This document shows, one piece after another, positions 22,401 to 33,685 of a DNA stretch of 64,000 nt. The notes beneath the pieces were generated by a model, which saw nothing but the letters and a program-made list of their open reading frames with translations, made no database searches and had not been told where the DNA came from. The translations under genes and the position numbers were made by a program. Position 1 is the stretch's first letter. Each line of letters starts with the position of its first letter. The stretch is from Ettlia oleoabundans (taxonomy: Eukaryota; Chlorophyta; Chlorophyceae; Chlamydomonadales). The stretch lies in the NCBI GenBank assembly GCA_019693395.1, contig JAAMXP010006573.1:52313-116312 (forward strand). Direction: 5' to 3'.

Positions 22401-23850
22401 CCAAAACAGTGAGCCGACGTTTATGCGTTGCTTCGGCTAATGGATTTGTTTGATCCATAAATTGGGCTAATGTTCCACTCGTAAAAAAATTTTTCCAGGA
22501 TTTACTTACAGCTTTTGCGAAGATCGCTTTATTTTGACGCCATAAGTTTTCTAGGGGGTCTGTCTCCGAACTTCCTAATTTTGTTACCGGAAGGGTATTA
22601 ATCTTTCTTGTAAAAAAAACTTCGAAGTCTTTGATTCCTCGCACTAATTGTTCAAGTAAAAATTCGTCACATCCTCGAATTCGTTTTTGTGTTAAACTAT
22701 CGATTTCATCACCTAATCTTTCTTTATAAACGAGTTTGAGTAACGCTTGGGTTGCTCCTAGAATATCCGCAACGGTGAGAGAGTAGTTATCTAAAGGTTC
22801 GACGCTTCCAACTTTATCTCGGAATTGTTGACGCCCAATTTTTCCTAAAATCAGTGTTTCTTTATTCCAAAGAGTGTTCCAGAAAAACTCTCGTGCTGCT
22901 TTTTCTGTTAGATATTCATCTCTAGCGTAGGGGCTATATTCGAGAAAATGAGCATATAAATATCGCCATGCTTCTTTTTGAGTACGAGGATGTTTTTCTA
23001 AGCTAGCTCGAAGTAAAATTTTATCATGCCGAGTTTTTCCAAGTGACAGGTTATCAACAAATTCTTGTTTCTGTGTTGAAGATAAGGCATTTACATAACT
23101 ATTTGCGAGAATTTTGGAATGTTCAAGACTTAGAAAAATTTCACCCAGTGAAACCCCTAATGCTTGTAAAAAAACAAGAAGAGATACTTTACGTCTTAGG
23201 GTTCGAGTTGAAAACCAGACACGATTTTTTTTATCAACAGTGAGGTTTATCCAACCCCCTTTTTCAGGTACAATCCGAACAGTTGCTGTCTGAGTCCGTG
23301 AATCACGTGGAATGGTGTAAATGCCTGGATTTCGAACCATTTGATGTAAAACAACACGTGGAATGCCATTAATAACAAAATGGCCTTGTTTAGTCATAAG
23401 TGGTAAAACCCCTACGAGCAGCCATTCAATTCGAAGGTTAGGCGATAATGTTGATTTAATTCCAACAGGTATATAAACTGACGAACCGTATGTTTTTCCT
23501 AAAACAAAAGCTTGTTTTTTAGTAAAATCTGGTTTTTGAAATTGAATACATTCTGGAAAAAAATGAATTTCGAGGTCGTGTGTTGCTGTAGAAAAACGAA
23601 GAGGTTGTTGAAAAGCTTCTTGAAATCCATGTTCAAGAAAAGAGTAGAAATTTTGCCGTTGTACATCAATAAGATTTGGGATCTCCGCAGAGAATTCAAA
23701 CTGAGAATAGTGCTTTTTATTTTCAACTTTTTTTGGTGTTTCCCCAAAACAAGCTTTTGGGGAAAGTTTTATTCTATTTACCCGAAAATTTGCATTTTGG
23801 AAAAATTGGCTAAAGTGTACTTGGGGTGACGAATTCATTTTAGCGTTCAT
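19480..23850 (-). CDS. rpoB: RNA polymerase subunit beta
   Basis: The beta subunit of plastid-encoded RNA polymerase, 1456 residues versus about 1070-1100 in most plastids. Conserved blocks are intact: [60 protein letters not shown] (rifampicin region), [39 protein letters not shown], and the C-terminal [19 protein letters not shown]. The excess is one insert of about 300 residues (roughly 690-985) that is Lys/Phe/Ser-rich and includes repeat-derived [17 protein letters not shown] and [15 protein letters not shown]. The ATG at 23850 is used; a second ATG is 4 codons downstream. Confidence 0.98.
   Translation of the reverse strand: [1456 protein letters not shown]
20890..21790 (-). repeat. 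Large low-complexity insert within rpoB, seeded with dispersed repeats
   Basis: About 900 bp inserted between two conserved beta blocks, with the frame kept open. Copies of three spacer repeat families are visible inside it: 21674-21708 (the CTAGCCCC family, inverted), 21640-21660 (TCCAAAC...GTTTGGA) and 21045-21110. Confidence 0.7.
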
Positions 23851-23977
23851 TTTTTTAAAGATGTGTAGTTTTTTTACGATTTATGATAATATCCATCTAC
23901 GATACTTGTTTTTCTTCAAAAAGCACGTTAACTTGGTTTCAAGCAATGTGACACATGGAGAGGTTCGAAAGCTGTAA

Positions 23978-24049
23978 GGCGGTATAGCCAAGTGGTAAGG
24001 CAGTGGATTGCAAATCCTCTATTCCCCAGTTCGAATCTGGGTGCCGCCT
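23978..24049 (+). tRNA. trnC-GCA: tRNA-Cys (GCA)
   Basis: A 72-nt cloverleaf: acceptor GGCGGTA/TGCCGCC, anticodon stem GGATT/AATCC region with loop TTGCAAA, T-arm CCCAG-TTCGAAT-CTGGG, U discriminator as in plastid tRNA-Cys. Divergent from rpoB. Confidence 0.96.
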
Positions 24050-25298
24050 ACTTATTTGCTATTTGTTAAACAAAAAAAACTAAAAACCATTTTTTTTTTT
24101 AGACAAACGCAAAAATTTATTTAAAAAAACACTGTTTTTTTAACCAAACTGCACCTTGAAAAATTTTTTTTGGTTTAAAATAAAAAATCACATTGAGCGA
24201 TAGCCTAAAAATAGAATTATCTGAAATGCTTTTAATCTCTAAATTTAGCTTTTTCTGGGTGATGGGTAATCCTTTTTCGCTGAAATAATTATATTCATCA
24301 GACTAAAGTTTTGTTCATCGGAAATCAGTTGGTTTAAAAAGGGTCATCTGGTCCCAAAAACTGTCTTGACAATTTTTGGAAAAAAAAAAAAAGAACATCA
24401 AAAATATTTCTTAATAAAAAAAGGTTTGAACTTTCCTTAGTAAAAAGTTTTANNNNNNNNNNNNNNNNNNNNNNNNNNNNNNNNNNNNNNNNNNNNNNNN
24501 NNNNNNNNNNNNNNNNNNNNNNNNNNNNNNNNNNNNNNNNNNNNNNNNNNNNNNNTTTTTAGGGGTGGGTCGTAGTGACAGACTTTTTTTAGATTAAAAA
24601 ATGTTTTTAATATTAGCAATGTTTTGTCTTATTCCCGAACCTTAGGAAAATCTTTTTTTATAGAAAATTCTTTCTACAAGGTTTTTTGTAAAAAAATTTC
24701 GTGAATTTTACTATGTTCTTTTTGAGGTCAATTTTTTAATTGTGTTTGTATTATAATTTTGTAGATTTTCGTTTTTTTCTTTTAAATGTTGAAAAAAACT
24801 TTTCCTCAAAACAAAATGTTGAGGACAGAGATGAAAAGTGTCAATTTTTTGTTGTAGAAAATACAAAAAGATCTTTTCTACTGTAAATAAAAATTCAATA
24901 GATTTTTTTTGAATTCGCTTCCTTCCAAACTAATGAAAATGCGAAGTTTATTAAAAAAGAATAAACTAGAAAGAATTAAGATAATTGGCTTTTGTTTTAA
25001 TCTAGATCTAAATATTTGTGAAAATGAGATTCATCAAGCATTGTTAGTAATCCAAAGCAACCTCTCGTATTATTATCAACCTTTAATGCTGCTTCTTTTC
25101 AGTTCTGACACGATTTTCAGTTGACAAATACAGAGTGATGAATCTCATACATTTATGGTATCATAAAAAAGTGCTTTATGTCGGTTTAGGCTCAAACTTA
25201 TAAAACTCAATTTAAATGAGAAATTTTCTGTTTCCCCAAAATTTCGAAAATTGAATTCGAAATTTTGGTTCTTTATCCAAAGAAGAATTTCGAAAACT
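24050..25298. other. Long spacer trnC-petD interrupted by an assembly gap
   Basis: 1.25 kb of A+T-rich DNA with homopolymer runs and repeat fragments, split by 103 N (24453-24555). A 13-bp inverted repeat (ATGAGATTCATCA near 25025-25037 and its complement near 25136-25148) and a TTGACA at 25121 are visible but have no plus-strand gene to serve. No gene supported. Confidence 0.5.
24453..24555. other. Assembly gap (103 N)
   Basis: Undetermined bases. The true length is unknown; the flanks are homopolymer- and repeat-rich. Confidence 0.99.
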
Positions 25299-25781
25299 TT
25301 AGAATAAACCTAAAGTTAATGAAATGTCGATAGGTAAAGCTGCACCAATTCCTAACCAAATAGCAACAACAGTACCAATTAAAAATACTGTAGTAGCTAC
25401 TGGACGACGAAACGGATTTTGAAATTTATTAATGTTTTCAATAAAAGGTACAGTAATTAATCCAGCTGGAACAGCTGCCATTAAAAGTACACCTAAAAGT
25501 TTATTAGGAACTACGCGTAAAATTTGGAAAACAGGATAGAAATACCATTCTGGTAAAATTTCTAACGGTGTTGCGAATGGATTTGCTGGTTCTCCAATTG
25601 CTGCTGGATCTAAAACTGATAAACCAATAACACAAGCAAAAGTTCCAAAAATTACTACTGGAAAGATATAAAGTAAATCATTAGGCCATGCTGGCTCACC
25701 ATAGTAATTATGCCCCATACCTTTGGCAAGTTTTGCGCGTAATACAGGATCTGATAAATCTGGTTTTTTAGTAACTGCCAT
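25299..25781 (-). CDS. petD: Cytochrome b6f subunit IV
   Basis: The three-helix subunit that completes the quinol-oxidation pocket of cytochrome b6f. 160 residues, standard length, starting [41 protein letters not shown] and containing the PEWYF motif that lines the Qo site. It lies 298 bp downstream of petB on the same strand, presumably co-transcribed. Confidence 0.99.
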   Translation of the reverse strand: MAVTKKPDLSDPVLRAKLAKGMGHNYYGEPAWPNDLLYIFPVVIFGTFACVIGLSVLDPAAIGEPANPFATPLEILPEWYFYPVFQILRVVPNKLLGVLLMAAVPAGLITVPFIENINKFQNPFRRPVATTVFLIGTVVAIWLGIGAALPIDISLTLGLF

Positions 25782-26079
25782 AAAAAATCTCCATTGATTT
25801 GAATTTCAACTTAGTCGAAAAATTCTAATTTAGTTTCTTCCGAAAAACTTGTCAAAAGGTATTTTTTTTTCCCTTAGTTTTACTTTTTTTTTGCAGAACA
25901 GTGTTTCTGCAAAAAAAACTCTTAGTACTGGTAAAAAAAAACAGAGTTTTGTTGAGTAATTTTCATTTCCTCCCTTTCCGAAAAAAGTATTTTTTGGGAA
26001 ATGCCAATTCTCAAACTAATAGTTTTTCGAAATGTAGCGACTGCTTCTCGTTTTGGGCACAGAAGAAAAGGGTTTTCTT

Positions 26080-27424
<1,345 letters not shown>

Positions 27425-28030
27425 TTAATTTGTTGACCATTTTGTATCTACCGCAACTTGGTCCACAAGACCATATTCCTTTGCTTCGCGAGCTGAGAGA
27501 AATTGATCTCGGTCCATATCACGGGAAATACGACTGAGTGACTGACCTGTACGTTCAGCATAAATTCGACCTACTTGACGTCGAATTCGCATAACTTCCT
27601 CAGATTCTGAAAGAACTTCTGAAGCTTGACCTTGGCTTCCTCCTTCTGGTTGGTGAATCATAATTCGGGAATGTGGTAAAGCAATTCTTTTTCCACGATC
27701 GCCACCAGCTAAAATAAAAGAGGCCATTGAAGCTGCAGTTCCAACACAAATTGTAGTCACTTCAGATTTAATATAATTCATTGCATCATAAACAGCAATT
27801 CCACAAGTTACAGAACCACCCGGGGAATTTATGTAAATATAGAGACCTTTATTCTGTTCTTCAGCATTTAAATAAAGCATAATACCGATTAGTTGATTCG
27901 CCAACTCATCATCTAATTCTTGACAAAGAAATAAAACGCGTTCGCGATATAAACGGTTATATAAATCAACCCATTGGGCTGCGGGTTCACCCGGCAAGCG
28001 AAATGGCACTTTCGGAACACCGATTGGCAT
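27425..28030 (-). CDS. clpP: ATP-dependent Clp protease proteolytic subunit
   Basis: The serine protease subunit of the stromal Clp complex. 201 residues, with the catalytic Ser in [16 protein letters not shown], His in [13 protein letters not shown] and Asp in the [19 protein letters not shown] segment. No introns or large inserts, unlike Chlamydomonas clpP. Starts [15 protein letters not shown], the plastid consensus. Transcribed away from psbB. Confidence 0.98.
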   Translation of the reverse strand: MPIGVPKVPFRLPGEPAAQWVDLYNRLYRERVLFLCQELDDELANQLIGIMLYLNAEEQNKGLYIYINSPGGSVTCGIAVYDAMNYIKSEVTTICVGTAASMASFILAGGDRGKRIALPHSRIMIHQPEGGSQGQASEVLSESEEVMRIRRQVGRIYAERTGQSLSRISRDMDRDQFLSAREAKEYGLVDQVAVDTKWSTN

Positions 28031-28527
28031 AGTGATAAGTTTTTAACGTTTAAATAATGTAATTTTTTCTTAAGTTTTTGATAGCATACTAAAACGAAAG
28101 ATCTACGATTTAGTATACTCCAAACTAACGAAAAATTAAAGGAAAATACTTTTCAATATGAAAAGTTCCAATTAATTACAAAAAAAACTTAGAAGAAAAG
28201 AAAAAAAATTAAAGCTATGATATACTAATAAATAAGAACAAGTAAGAGTGAGTTGAAACTCAATTGTTTTTTTTGCCTTATCATTCTTTTATTCAAAACT
28301 AGCTTTTGAAGAGAAAAAATATTTTTGGGGCTAGAGCTCAAAAGTGTTCCATTCCTCAAAAATAATTTTTATCCCCAAAAAAATCTTTTTTTGGGGCTAG
28401 ACCAACTGTAGCAAAAACTACCGTTAATCTCTTTCTGAAATTTTTTTTTGCGTAACCCAGTCAATTAAGTTTCAGCTCACTCGAAAAGAAAGAAAGTAAA
28501 AAAAATCACTAAAAAAAATCACTTCGT
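28031..28527. other. Divergent spacer clpP/psbB
   Basis: 497 bp. TATACT at about 28220-28225 on the plus strand is a -10 candidate for psbB, with no good -35. Another TATACT-like box on the minus strand near 28117-28122 could serve clpP. A CTAGCCCC-family repeat copy occupies 28370-28404. Confidence 0.4.
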
Positions 28528-30054
28528 ATGGGTCTTCCTTGGTATCGTGTTCATACGGTAGTTTTAAACGATCCGGGTCGTTTAATTGCTGTACATTTAA
28601 TGCATACTTCATTAGTTTCTGGTTGGGCCGGTTCAATGGCTTTTTATGAGCTTGCTGTTTTTGATCCTTCTGATCCAGTTTTAAATCCAATGTGGCGTCA
28701 AGGTATGTTTGTTTTACCTTTTATGACACGTTTAGGTATCACTCAATCCTGGGGTGGTTGGACTATCAGTGGTGAAACGGCTTCAAATCCGGGTATCTGG
28801 AGTTATGAGGGTGTAGCCGCAGCTCACATCGTTTTATCAGGTTTACTCTTTGCTGCGTCTATCTGGCACTGGGTTTATTGGGATCTTGAACTTTTTCGTG
28901 ATCCAAGAACTTCAAATCCAGCTTTAGATCTTCCAAAAATTTTTGGTATCCATTTATTTTTATCTGGTGTTCTTTGTTTTGGTTTTGGAGCTTTCCACGT
29001 AACAGGTATTTTTGGTCCTGGTATTTGGGTTTCTGATCCTTATGGAATTACAGGAACAGTTCAAGCAGTTGCGCCTTCTTGGGATGCTACAGGGTTTGAT
29101 CCCTATAATCCGGGTGGAATTTCAGCACATCATATTGCTGCCGGCATTTTAGGTGTATTAGCTGGTTTATTCCACCTTTGTGTTCGTCCGCCACAACGAT
29201 TATACAATGGTCTCCGTATGGGGAATATTGAAACAGTACTTTCTAGCAGTATTGCAGCAGTTTTTTGGGCAGCTTTTGTTGTTTCTGGTACTATGTGGTA
29301 TGGTTCGGCGGCAACACCAATTGAACTTTTTGGTCCTACTCGTTATCAATGGGATTTAGGCTTCTTCCAACAAGAAATTGAACGTCGTGTACAAACAAGT
29401 CTTTCTGAGGGCAAATCTGCTTCGCAAGCGTGGGCAGAAATTCCAGAAAAATTAGCTTTTTACGATTACATTGGAAATAATCCAGCAAAAGGTGGTCTTT
29501 TCCGTGCGGGTGCTATGAACAGTGGAGATGGTATTGCAGTGGGCTGGTTAGGTCATGCTGTTTTCAAAGATAAACAAGGTAACGAACTTTTTGTACGTCG
29601 TATGCCAACTTTCTTTGAAACCTTCCCTGTCGTTCTTGTAGATAAAGATGGTGTTGTTCGTGCAGATGTTCCTTTCCGTCGTTCTGAATCAAAGTACAGT
29701 ATCGAACAAGTTGGTGTTTCTGTAACTTTCTATGGTGGAGAGTTAGATAGTGTAACTTTTAATGATCCAGCAACTGTGAAAAAATATGCTCGACGTGCTC
29801 AATTAGGAGAAATTTTCGAATTTGATCGTGCAACTCTTCAATCAGACGGTGTTTTCCGTACAAGTCCTCGTGGTTGGTTTACATTTGCTCATTTATGTTT
29901 TGCTCTTCTTTTCTTCTTTGGTCATATTTGGCATGGTGCTCGCACAATCTTCCGAGATGTATTTGCTGGTATCGATGCAGACTTAGATGAACAAGTAGAG
30001 TTTGGTGCATTCTTAAAACTTGGTGATACTTCTACTCGTCGTCAATCGGTTTAA
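28528..30054 (+). CDS. psbB: Photosystem II CP47 chlorophyll apoprotein
   Basis: The inner antenna protein of photosystem II with six transmembrane helices and a large lumenal loop, 508 residues. The start [38 protein letters not shown] and histidines along the helices that ligate chlorophyll (for example [36 protein letters not shown]) are canonical. First gene of the psbB-psbT-psbN-psbH cluster. Confidence 0.99.
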   Translation: MGLPWYRVHTVVLNDPGRLIAVHLMHTSLVSGWAGSMAFYELAVFDPSDPVLNPMWRQGMFVLPFMTRLGITQSWGGWTISGETASNPGIWSYEGVAAAHIVLSGLLFAASIWHWVYWDLELFRDPRTSNPALDLPKIFGIHLFLSGVLCFGFGAFHVTGIFGPGIWVSDPYGITGTVQAVAPSWDATGFDPYNPGGISAHHIAAGILGVLAGLFHLCVRPPQRLYNGLRMGNIETVLSSSIAAVFWAAFVVSGTMWYGSAATPIELFGPTRYQWDLGFFQQEIERRVQTSLSEGKSASQAWAEIPEKLAFYDYIGNNPAKGGLFRAGAMNSGDGIAVGWLGHAVFKDKQGNELFVRRMPTFFETFPVVLVDKDGVVRADVPFRRSESKYSIEQVGVSVTFYGGELDSVTFNDPATVKKYARRAQLGEIFEFDRATLQSDGVFRTSPRGWFTFAHLCFALLFFFGHIWHGARTIFRDVFAGIDADLDEQVEFGAFLKLGDTSTRRQSV

Positions 30055-30540
30055 GGTTCGGGCCAATCAAAACTTATGTCCTTAAATCCCTTTTCCCTGT
30101 TAAAACTTTTTAAAAGGGAACACCGAGATTATCGCCCCATTCCCAAAAATTAACCTTTGTTCCCTTTGTGAAAAATTTATTTTGCGGAGCAAATGACATT
30201 TTTCGCAAAGGGAACAAAAGAGAGTTTTGGTGCAGGTCTTTCTTATTTCCAAAACTAAAACAAAAATTTTTTTCGTACATGTTTTGGGACCGTGATCAAA
30301 TGAAGTTTTTGTACTAAAGACTGTTGATTCGTTTCAGTTCCAAAAAACTTTTTTTTGAATAAAAAGAAAACTTTTCAGGCTAAAATGAATAGAAAACAGT
30401 TCCTTTGTTCAAAAAAAAGTTTCTTTTTCGGAAGCAAAGGATTCTATTTTTGGTAAAACGAATTTCACTTTTTTAGTAAAACATTGATTACAAATTGGTT
30501 AATACATGTTTTATAAATAACAAACGAAAATTTTTTTTCT
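30055..30540. other. Spacer psbB-psbT with hairpins
   Basis: 486 bp, unusually long for this cluster. It contains a hairpin with about 20-bp arms and one mismatch (30157-30177/30198-30218). No gene seen. Confidence 0.55.
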
Positions 30541-30636
30541 ATGGAAGCATTAGTTTATACTTTTTTATTAGTTGGAACATTAGGTATTATCTTCTTTGCC
30601 ATTTTCTTTAGAGAACCTCCACGTATTGTGAAATAA
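30541..30636 (+). CDS. psbT: Photosystem II protein T
   Basis: A 31-residue single-helix protein, [20 protein letters not shown] followed by [11 protein letters not shown], located at the PSII dimer interface. The sequence is canonical. Found by direct reading; it sits between psbB and the opposite-strand psbN. Confidence 0.97.
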
Positions 30637-30768
30637 CATTAATCCGACAAATCGACCCAAAAATAGAAATTTTGTAACAGTTAGTACAAAACTACTATTT
30701 TTGGAAAAGGAAATACCTTTCACAAACTAGACTCCAAGGTTTCTATTCCAGAAGCGGAGAAAAGAAAT

Positions 30769-30800
30769 AGAACCAGTGAGTTTTAAAACTCACTGGTTCT
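30769..30800. terminator. Bidirectional hairpin between psbT and psbN
   Basis: A perfect 32-nt palindrome (16-bp arms) midway between the convergent psbT and psbN stops; suitable as 3' end for both. Confidence 0.6.
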
Positions 30801-30943
30801 TAAAGGCTCGTGAGATAGATTTTTTGAAAATTTTATCTAATCTACAAAAATTTTTTGAAACTAACTAAGCCAGTTTCATTTTTTTAGAAAAAATGAAGAA
30901 AGAAGTATCCACTCAAATTATCCAACAGAACAAAAAAAGAAGC

Positions 30944-31078
30944 TTAATCCTCATGTTCTTCAAATGGATCACGAAGTTGTTGTGATGGTGGACCAAAACC
31001 TACGTAAATAGAATAACCGGTAATACTTAATAATAAACACCATAAAAAAATGGTAAAGAAAAAAGCTGGGCTTTCCAT
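30944..31078 (-). CDS. psbN: PSII assembly factor PsbN
   Basis: A 44-residue single-helix protein needed for PSII reaction-centre assembly and repair: [20 protein letters not shown] then [20 protein letters not shown], ending EHED. On the strand opposite psbB/T/H, the universal plastid arrangement. Confidence 0.97.
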   Translation of the reverse strand: MESPAFFFTIFLWCLLLSITGYSIYVGFGPPSQQLRDPFEEHED

Positions 31079-31880
31079 ACTGATTTAATTTTTAGTTACT
31101 TAATACTGAGACAAAACGTTTTTAAAAACAGAGTTGTTCCACAAAAAGCCCTTTTGGGCCTAAATGGAATTGGTACCAATTTTCTTTTCGGAAGGAAATA
31201 CATTGACCGCTTATTTGTATATTTTCCCGAAATTTTATAAAAAGTTTAGTCTTCGGCCCAAAATAGACTCAAAACCTAATTTTTTAGTCGAACACGAAAA
31301 TAAGATCTTTACATTTCCCAAAAATAAAATTTTTGGGAACAACAAGTTTTTGGGACCTAAAATCTTTTAGTTTAATTTTAGCAAAAACCTTGTTTTCTTT
31401 CTTTAAGTAAAACACATTTTGTAATTAAATGAGAATTAGATGAATTGAAATCATTAAAAAGTCAATTAGGTTCGAGTTTATTTTTTTTGTAGAAAAATTT
31501 AGCTAAAAGTTTTTTCTAATTTAAAAGTTCCTATATAATAGATTTAGAAAAAAGTCTTGAAATTTTTGAAAGCCAATTACAAAAAAAATTTGGGGTCTTT
31601 CTGTTTTTTGTTAAACAAACAAATGGAACGGTTACTCAGTCCTAAAAATCTTAGTTTTGAGAACAAAAACATTGTTTTTAATTTTTATTTTTGCCTCTTT
31701 AATGTCAAATAGAAGTTAATTCATACTAGTTTGGTTCATCTCGGCCCTTTCCTTTAGACAAGATGTTGAGGCCCAAACTGTGTTTTTGAGCGCACTAAAA
31801 ATTTTGTTAATAAATTTTTTGTTTTTCGGTTTTCTTTTTATTACAGAAAGTAAAAAAAAAATTATATCATTGTAAAAACT
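31079..31880. repeat. Repeat-rich spacer psbN-psbH
   Basis: 800 bp with several CCCAAAAA-type palindromes and A+T-rich runs. The 68-codon frame at 31164-31370 is repeat-derived and not supported. No gene seen; it must contain the psbN leader. Confidence 0.5.
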
Positions 31881-32123
31881 ATGGCAACTGGAACTACATC
31901 AAAAGTAAAATCTGACGACACAGGAATTTCTACTCCATTAGGAACTCTTCTTAAACCATTAAATTCGGAATATGGGAAAGTGGCTCCGGGTTGGGGAACT
32001 ACAGTCTTAATGGGAATTTTTATGGCATTATTTGCGGTTTTCCTGGTAATTATTTTAGAAATTTATAATAGTTCAGTTCTTCTTGATGACGTTACTATGA
32101 GTTGGGAATCTTTAGCGAAATAA
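31881..32123 (+). CDS. psbH: Photosystem II phosphoprotein PsbH
   Basis: An 80-residue single-helix PSII subunit near the QB site. [45 protein letters not shown] is the family N-terminus, with a hydrophobic helix at about residues 44-63. N-terminal Thr residues are the known phosphorylation sites of the family. Confidence 0.98.
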   Translation: MATGTTSKVKSDDTGISTPLGTLLKPLNSEYGKVAPGWGTTVLMGIFMALFAVFLVIILEIYNSSVLLDDVTMSWESLAK

Positions 32124-32138
32124 AAAACTATTAAAAAA

Positions 32139-32195
32139 TTGAACTTCTTTCCCAAAAACTAAAACAGAAAATCTATTTTTTGGGAAAAAAGTTCA
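32139..32195 (+). terminator. psbH 3' hairpin
   Basis: Arms about 32139-32157 and 32176-32195 (TTGAACTT...CCCAAAAA / TTTTTGGG...AAGTTCAA), 15 nt past the psbH stop. Confidence 0.6.
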
Positions 32196-32199
32196 ATTG

Positions 32200-32706
32200 C
32201 ATTTTTCGTTGAAAAAATTTCAATATTTTTATAATAAAAAAACTAACTTCTGCCTACCCCCACCCTTTTTGACTTAAGTAGTGGGAGAATTTTAATTTGG
32301 CTTTATACACTTCCAATTTTAGATATCCGAGCTACATTGAGTTAGAATAACACCCCAAAGTGAGGATATACATTGCTGAAATACTTACCATTTGACCGGT
32401 CTAAATCTAACTTTGGCTTTTATACCGAAAAACTACTTGTTGCTTTTTTTTGACCAAAACTAGCGTCATCGTCTTGTTGGGTGAAACCGAATATTTTCAT
32501 TCGTTTTTTTCCAGTCTTTTTTTCTTCTGATTCTTAGAGAGAGTCCTTTTTTTTTGTTACATTTTTTAGGATTATTACAGACTTATAAAGTGTTTTTTTT
32601 TTGAGAATAAAAAGGAGTCGCAGAGACTCCACCCCATAAATTGAATGGCAATTTTTCGCTCAACATACTTAAAAAAAACAAGAATGAAAAAAAAGAAACC
32701 AAGTTT
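32200..32706. other. Spacer psbH-trnL
   Basis: About 500 bp, A+T-rich, nearly free of the CCCAAAAA palindromes. A short stem (GGAGTC/GACTCC, 32614-32630) lies past the trnL 3' end. Nothing else recognised. Confidence 0.45.
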
Positions 32707-33022
32707 TGGGGATAGAGAGACTTGAACTCTCACGGTTCAATGAACCAACGGATTTTCAGTATTAGAAACTGGACTCTCTCTTTATCCTCAACTGTAACTA
32801 ACTAAAAAGTCAAGTACATTGTTAGGATAGCTCCCGTTGAGTCTCTGCACCTCTTAAAGTTAGATGAACTGTAAGTTGACTCAGGATTACTCAAAAAGAA
32901 AAATTTTAAAGAGTTTCCCTGAATTTGAGAGCATTCACTTTAAAAGTTTCCTTCTAAAGGCTCAAAGCTAGATCAAGTTGTACCTTTAAGTCCGTTGCGT
33001 CTGCCGATTCCGCCATATCCCC
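32707..33022 (-). tRNA. trnL-UAA: tRNA-Leu (UAA), split by a group I intron
   Basis: Exon 1 is complement of 32988-33022 (35 nt) and exon 2 complement of 32707-32756 (50 nt). Joined, they give a class II cloverleaf with acceptor GGGGATA/TATCCCC and anticodon UAA. The break falls after the U33-U34 position, the ancient plastid/cyanobacterial intron site. Confidence 0.95.
32757..32987 (-). other. Group I intron of trnL-UAA
   Basis: 231 nt on the minus strand, beginning AAAGGTACAAC and ending ...ATACTG (terminal G as required). The core P7-type segment GTGCAGAGACTCAACGGGAG is recognisable. It is compact, with no ORF. Confidence 0.9.
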
Positions 33023-33242
33023 GAAAAATACAATAGCGCATCAAGGTTTATTCTACTAAAAAAAAAAAAAAACACGAGTTGTTTTTTTACTTTCTCTTTA
33101 GTAAACTAGCAATTAAAAAAAAAACACATAAAAAAACAACATCCAGTTAAAAATTTTTAAACCTTTACGGTTCAATAGTGCTTGTACTAACAATTGTTTA
33201 ACAAAAAAGACTACGTTTTAGTCAGTTACGTTATTTAAGAAA

Positions 33243-33324
33243 GGGTCGATGCCTGAGTGGTTAATAGGGGCGGATTGTAAATCCGCTGGCTCTGCCTACG
33301 CTGGTTCAAATCCAGCTCGGCCCA
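33243..33324 (+). tRNA. trnY-GUA: tRNA-Tyr (GUA)
   Basis: An 82-nt class II cloverleaf: acceptor GGGTCGA/TCGGCCC, anticodon stem CGGAT/ATCCG with loop TGTAA core (GUA), long variable arm and T-arm GCTGG-TTCAAAT-CCAGC. A 10-bp hairpin (33333-33342/33351-33360) follows. Confidence 0.95.
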
Positions 33325-33332
33325 AAAAAGAT

Positions 33333-33360
33333 CTTGCGAACTCTTTTCTAAGTTCGCAAG
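33333..33360 (+). terminator. trnY downstream hairpin
   Basis: CTTGCGAACT/AGTTCGCAAG arms, 9 nt after trnY. Confidence 0.55.
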
Positions 33361-33436
33361 TTCAGGTCAGTGTATCTTTTTTTTCTCAAAAAAAAAGAAG
33401 ACAAATTTAAAAGATTAAAAAAAGTAATCCAACTTC

Positions 33437-33457
33437 TTGACAAAACAAGTTTTGTCA
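33437..33457. repeat. TTGACAAAAC/GTTTTGTCA palindrome, copy 1
   Basis: A 21-bp member of a family also present at 39039-39059, 62157-62177 and, degenerately, at 49020. It contains a -35-like TTGACA. Confidence 0.6.
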
Positions 33458-33580
33458 CCAACTTTGTTATTTAGTTTCAGGCACTCCAAAATCTTCCAAA
33501 AACAAAGACTTTACTCAAACTTTGTTTTTGGTAAACAAGAAGATTAATTACCAATCTTGTTTCAATTTCTTGAGCAAATT

Positions 33581-33685
33581 TTATTGTTGTTCACTTGCAG
33601 TTTTTACATAAAGAATTAAAAGAAAAGATGTTGGGATAATAATAAATAAAGCAGTTGCAATAACGCCGAGGATATTAACTTCCAT
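33581..33685 (-). CDS. psbM: Photosystem II protein M
   Basis: A 34-residue single-helix subunit at the PSII dimer interface: [20 protein letters not shown] then [14 protein letters not shown]. Canonical sequence, with GGAG 11 nt before the ATG. Alone on this strand between trnY and trnS. Confidence 0.97.
   Translation of the reverse strand: MEVNILGVIATALFIIIPTSFLLILYVKTASEQQ

Noticed and set aside
25121..25150. TTGACA upstream of CATACA/TATGGT as a promoter
   Set aside because: No well-spaced -10 and no plus-strand gene downstream before petD, which is on the other strand.
31164..31370. 68-codon frame between psbN and psbH
   Set aside because: Composed largely of repeat-derived residues (FPKNKIFGNNKF).
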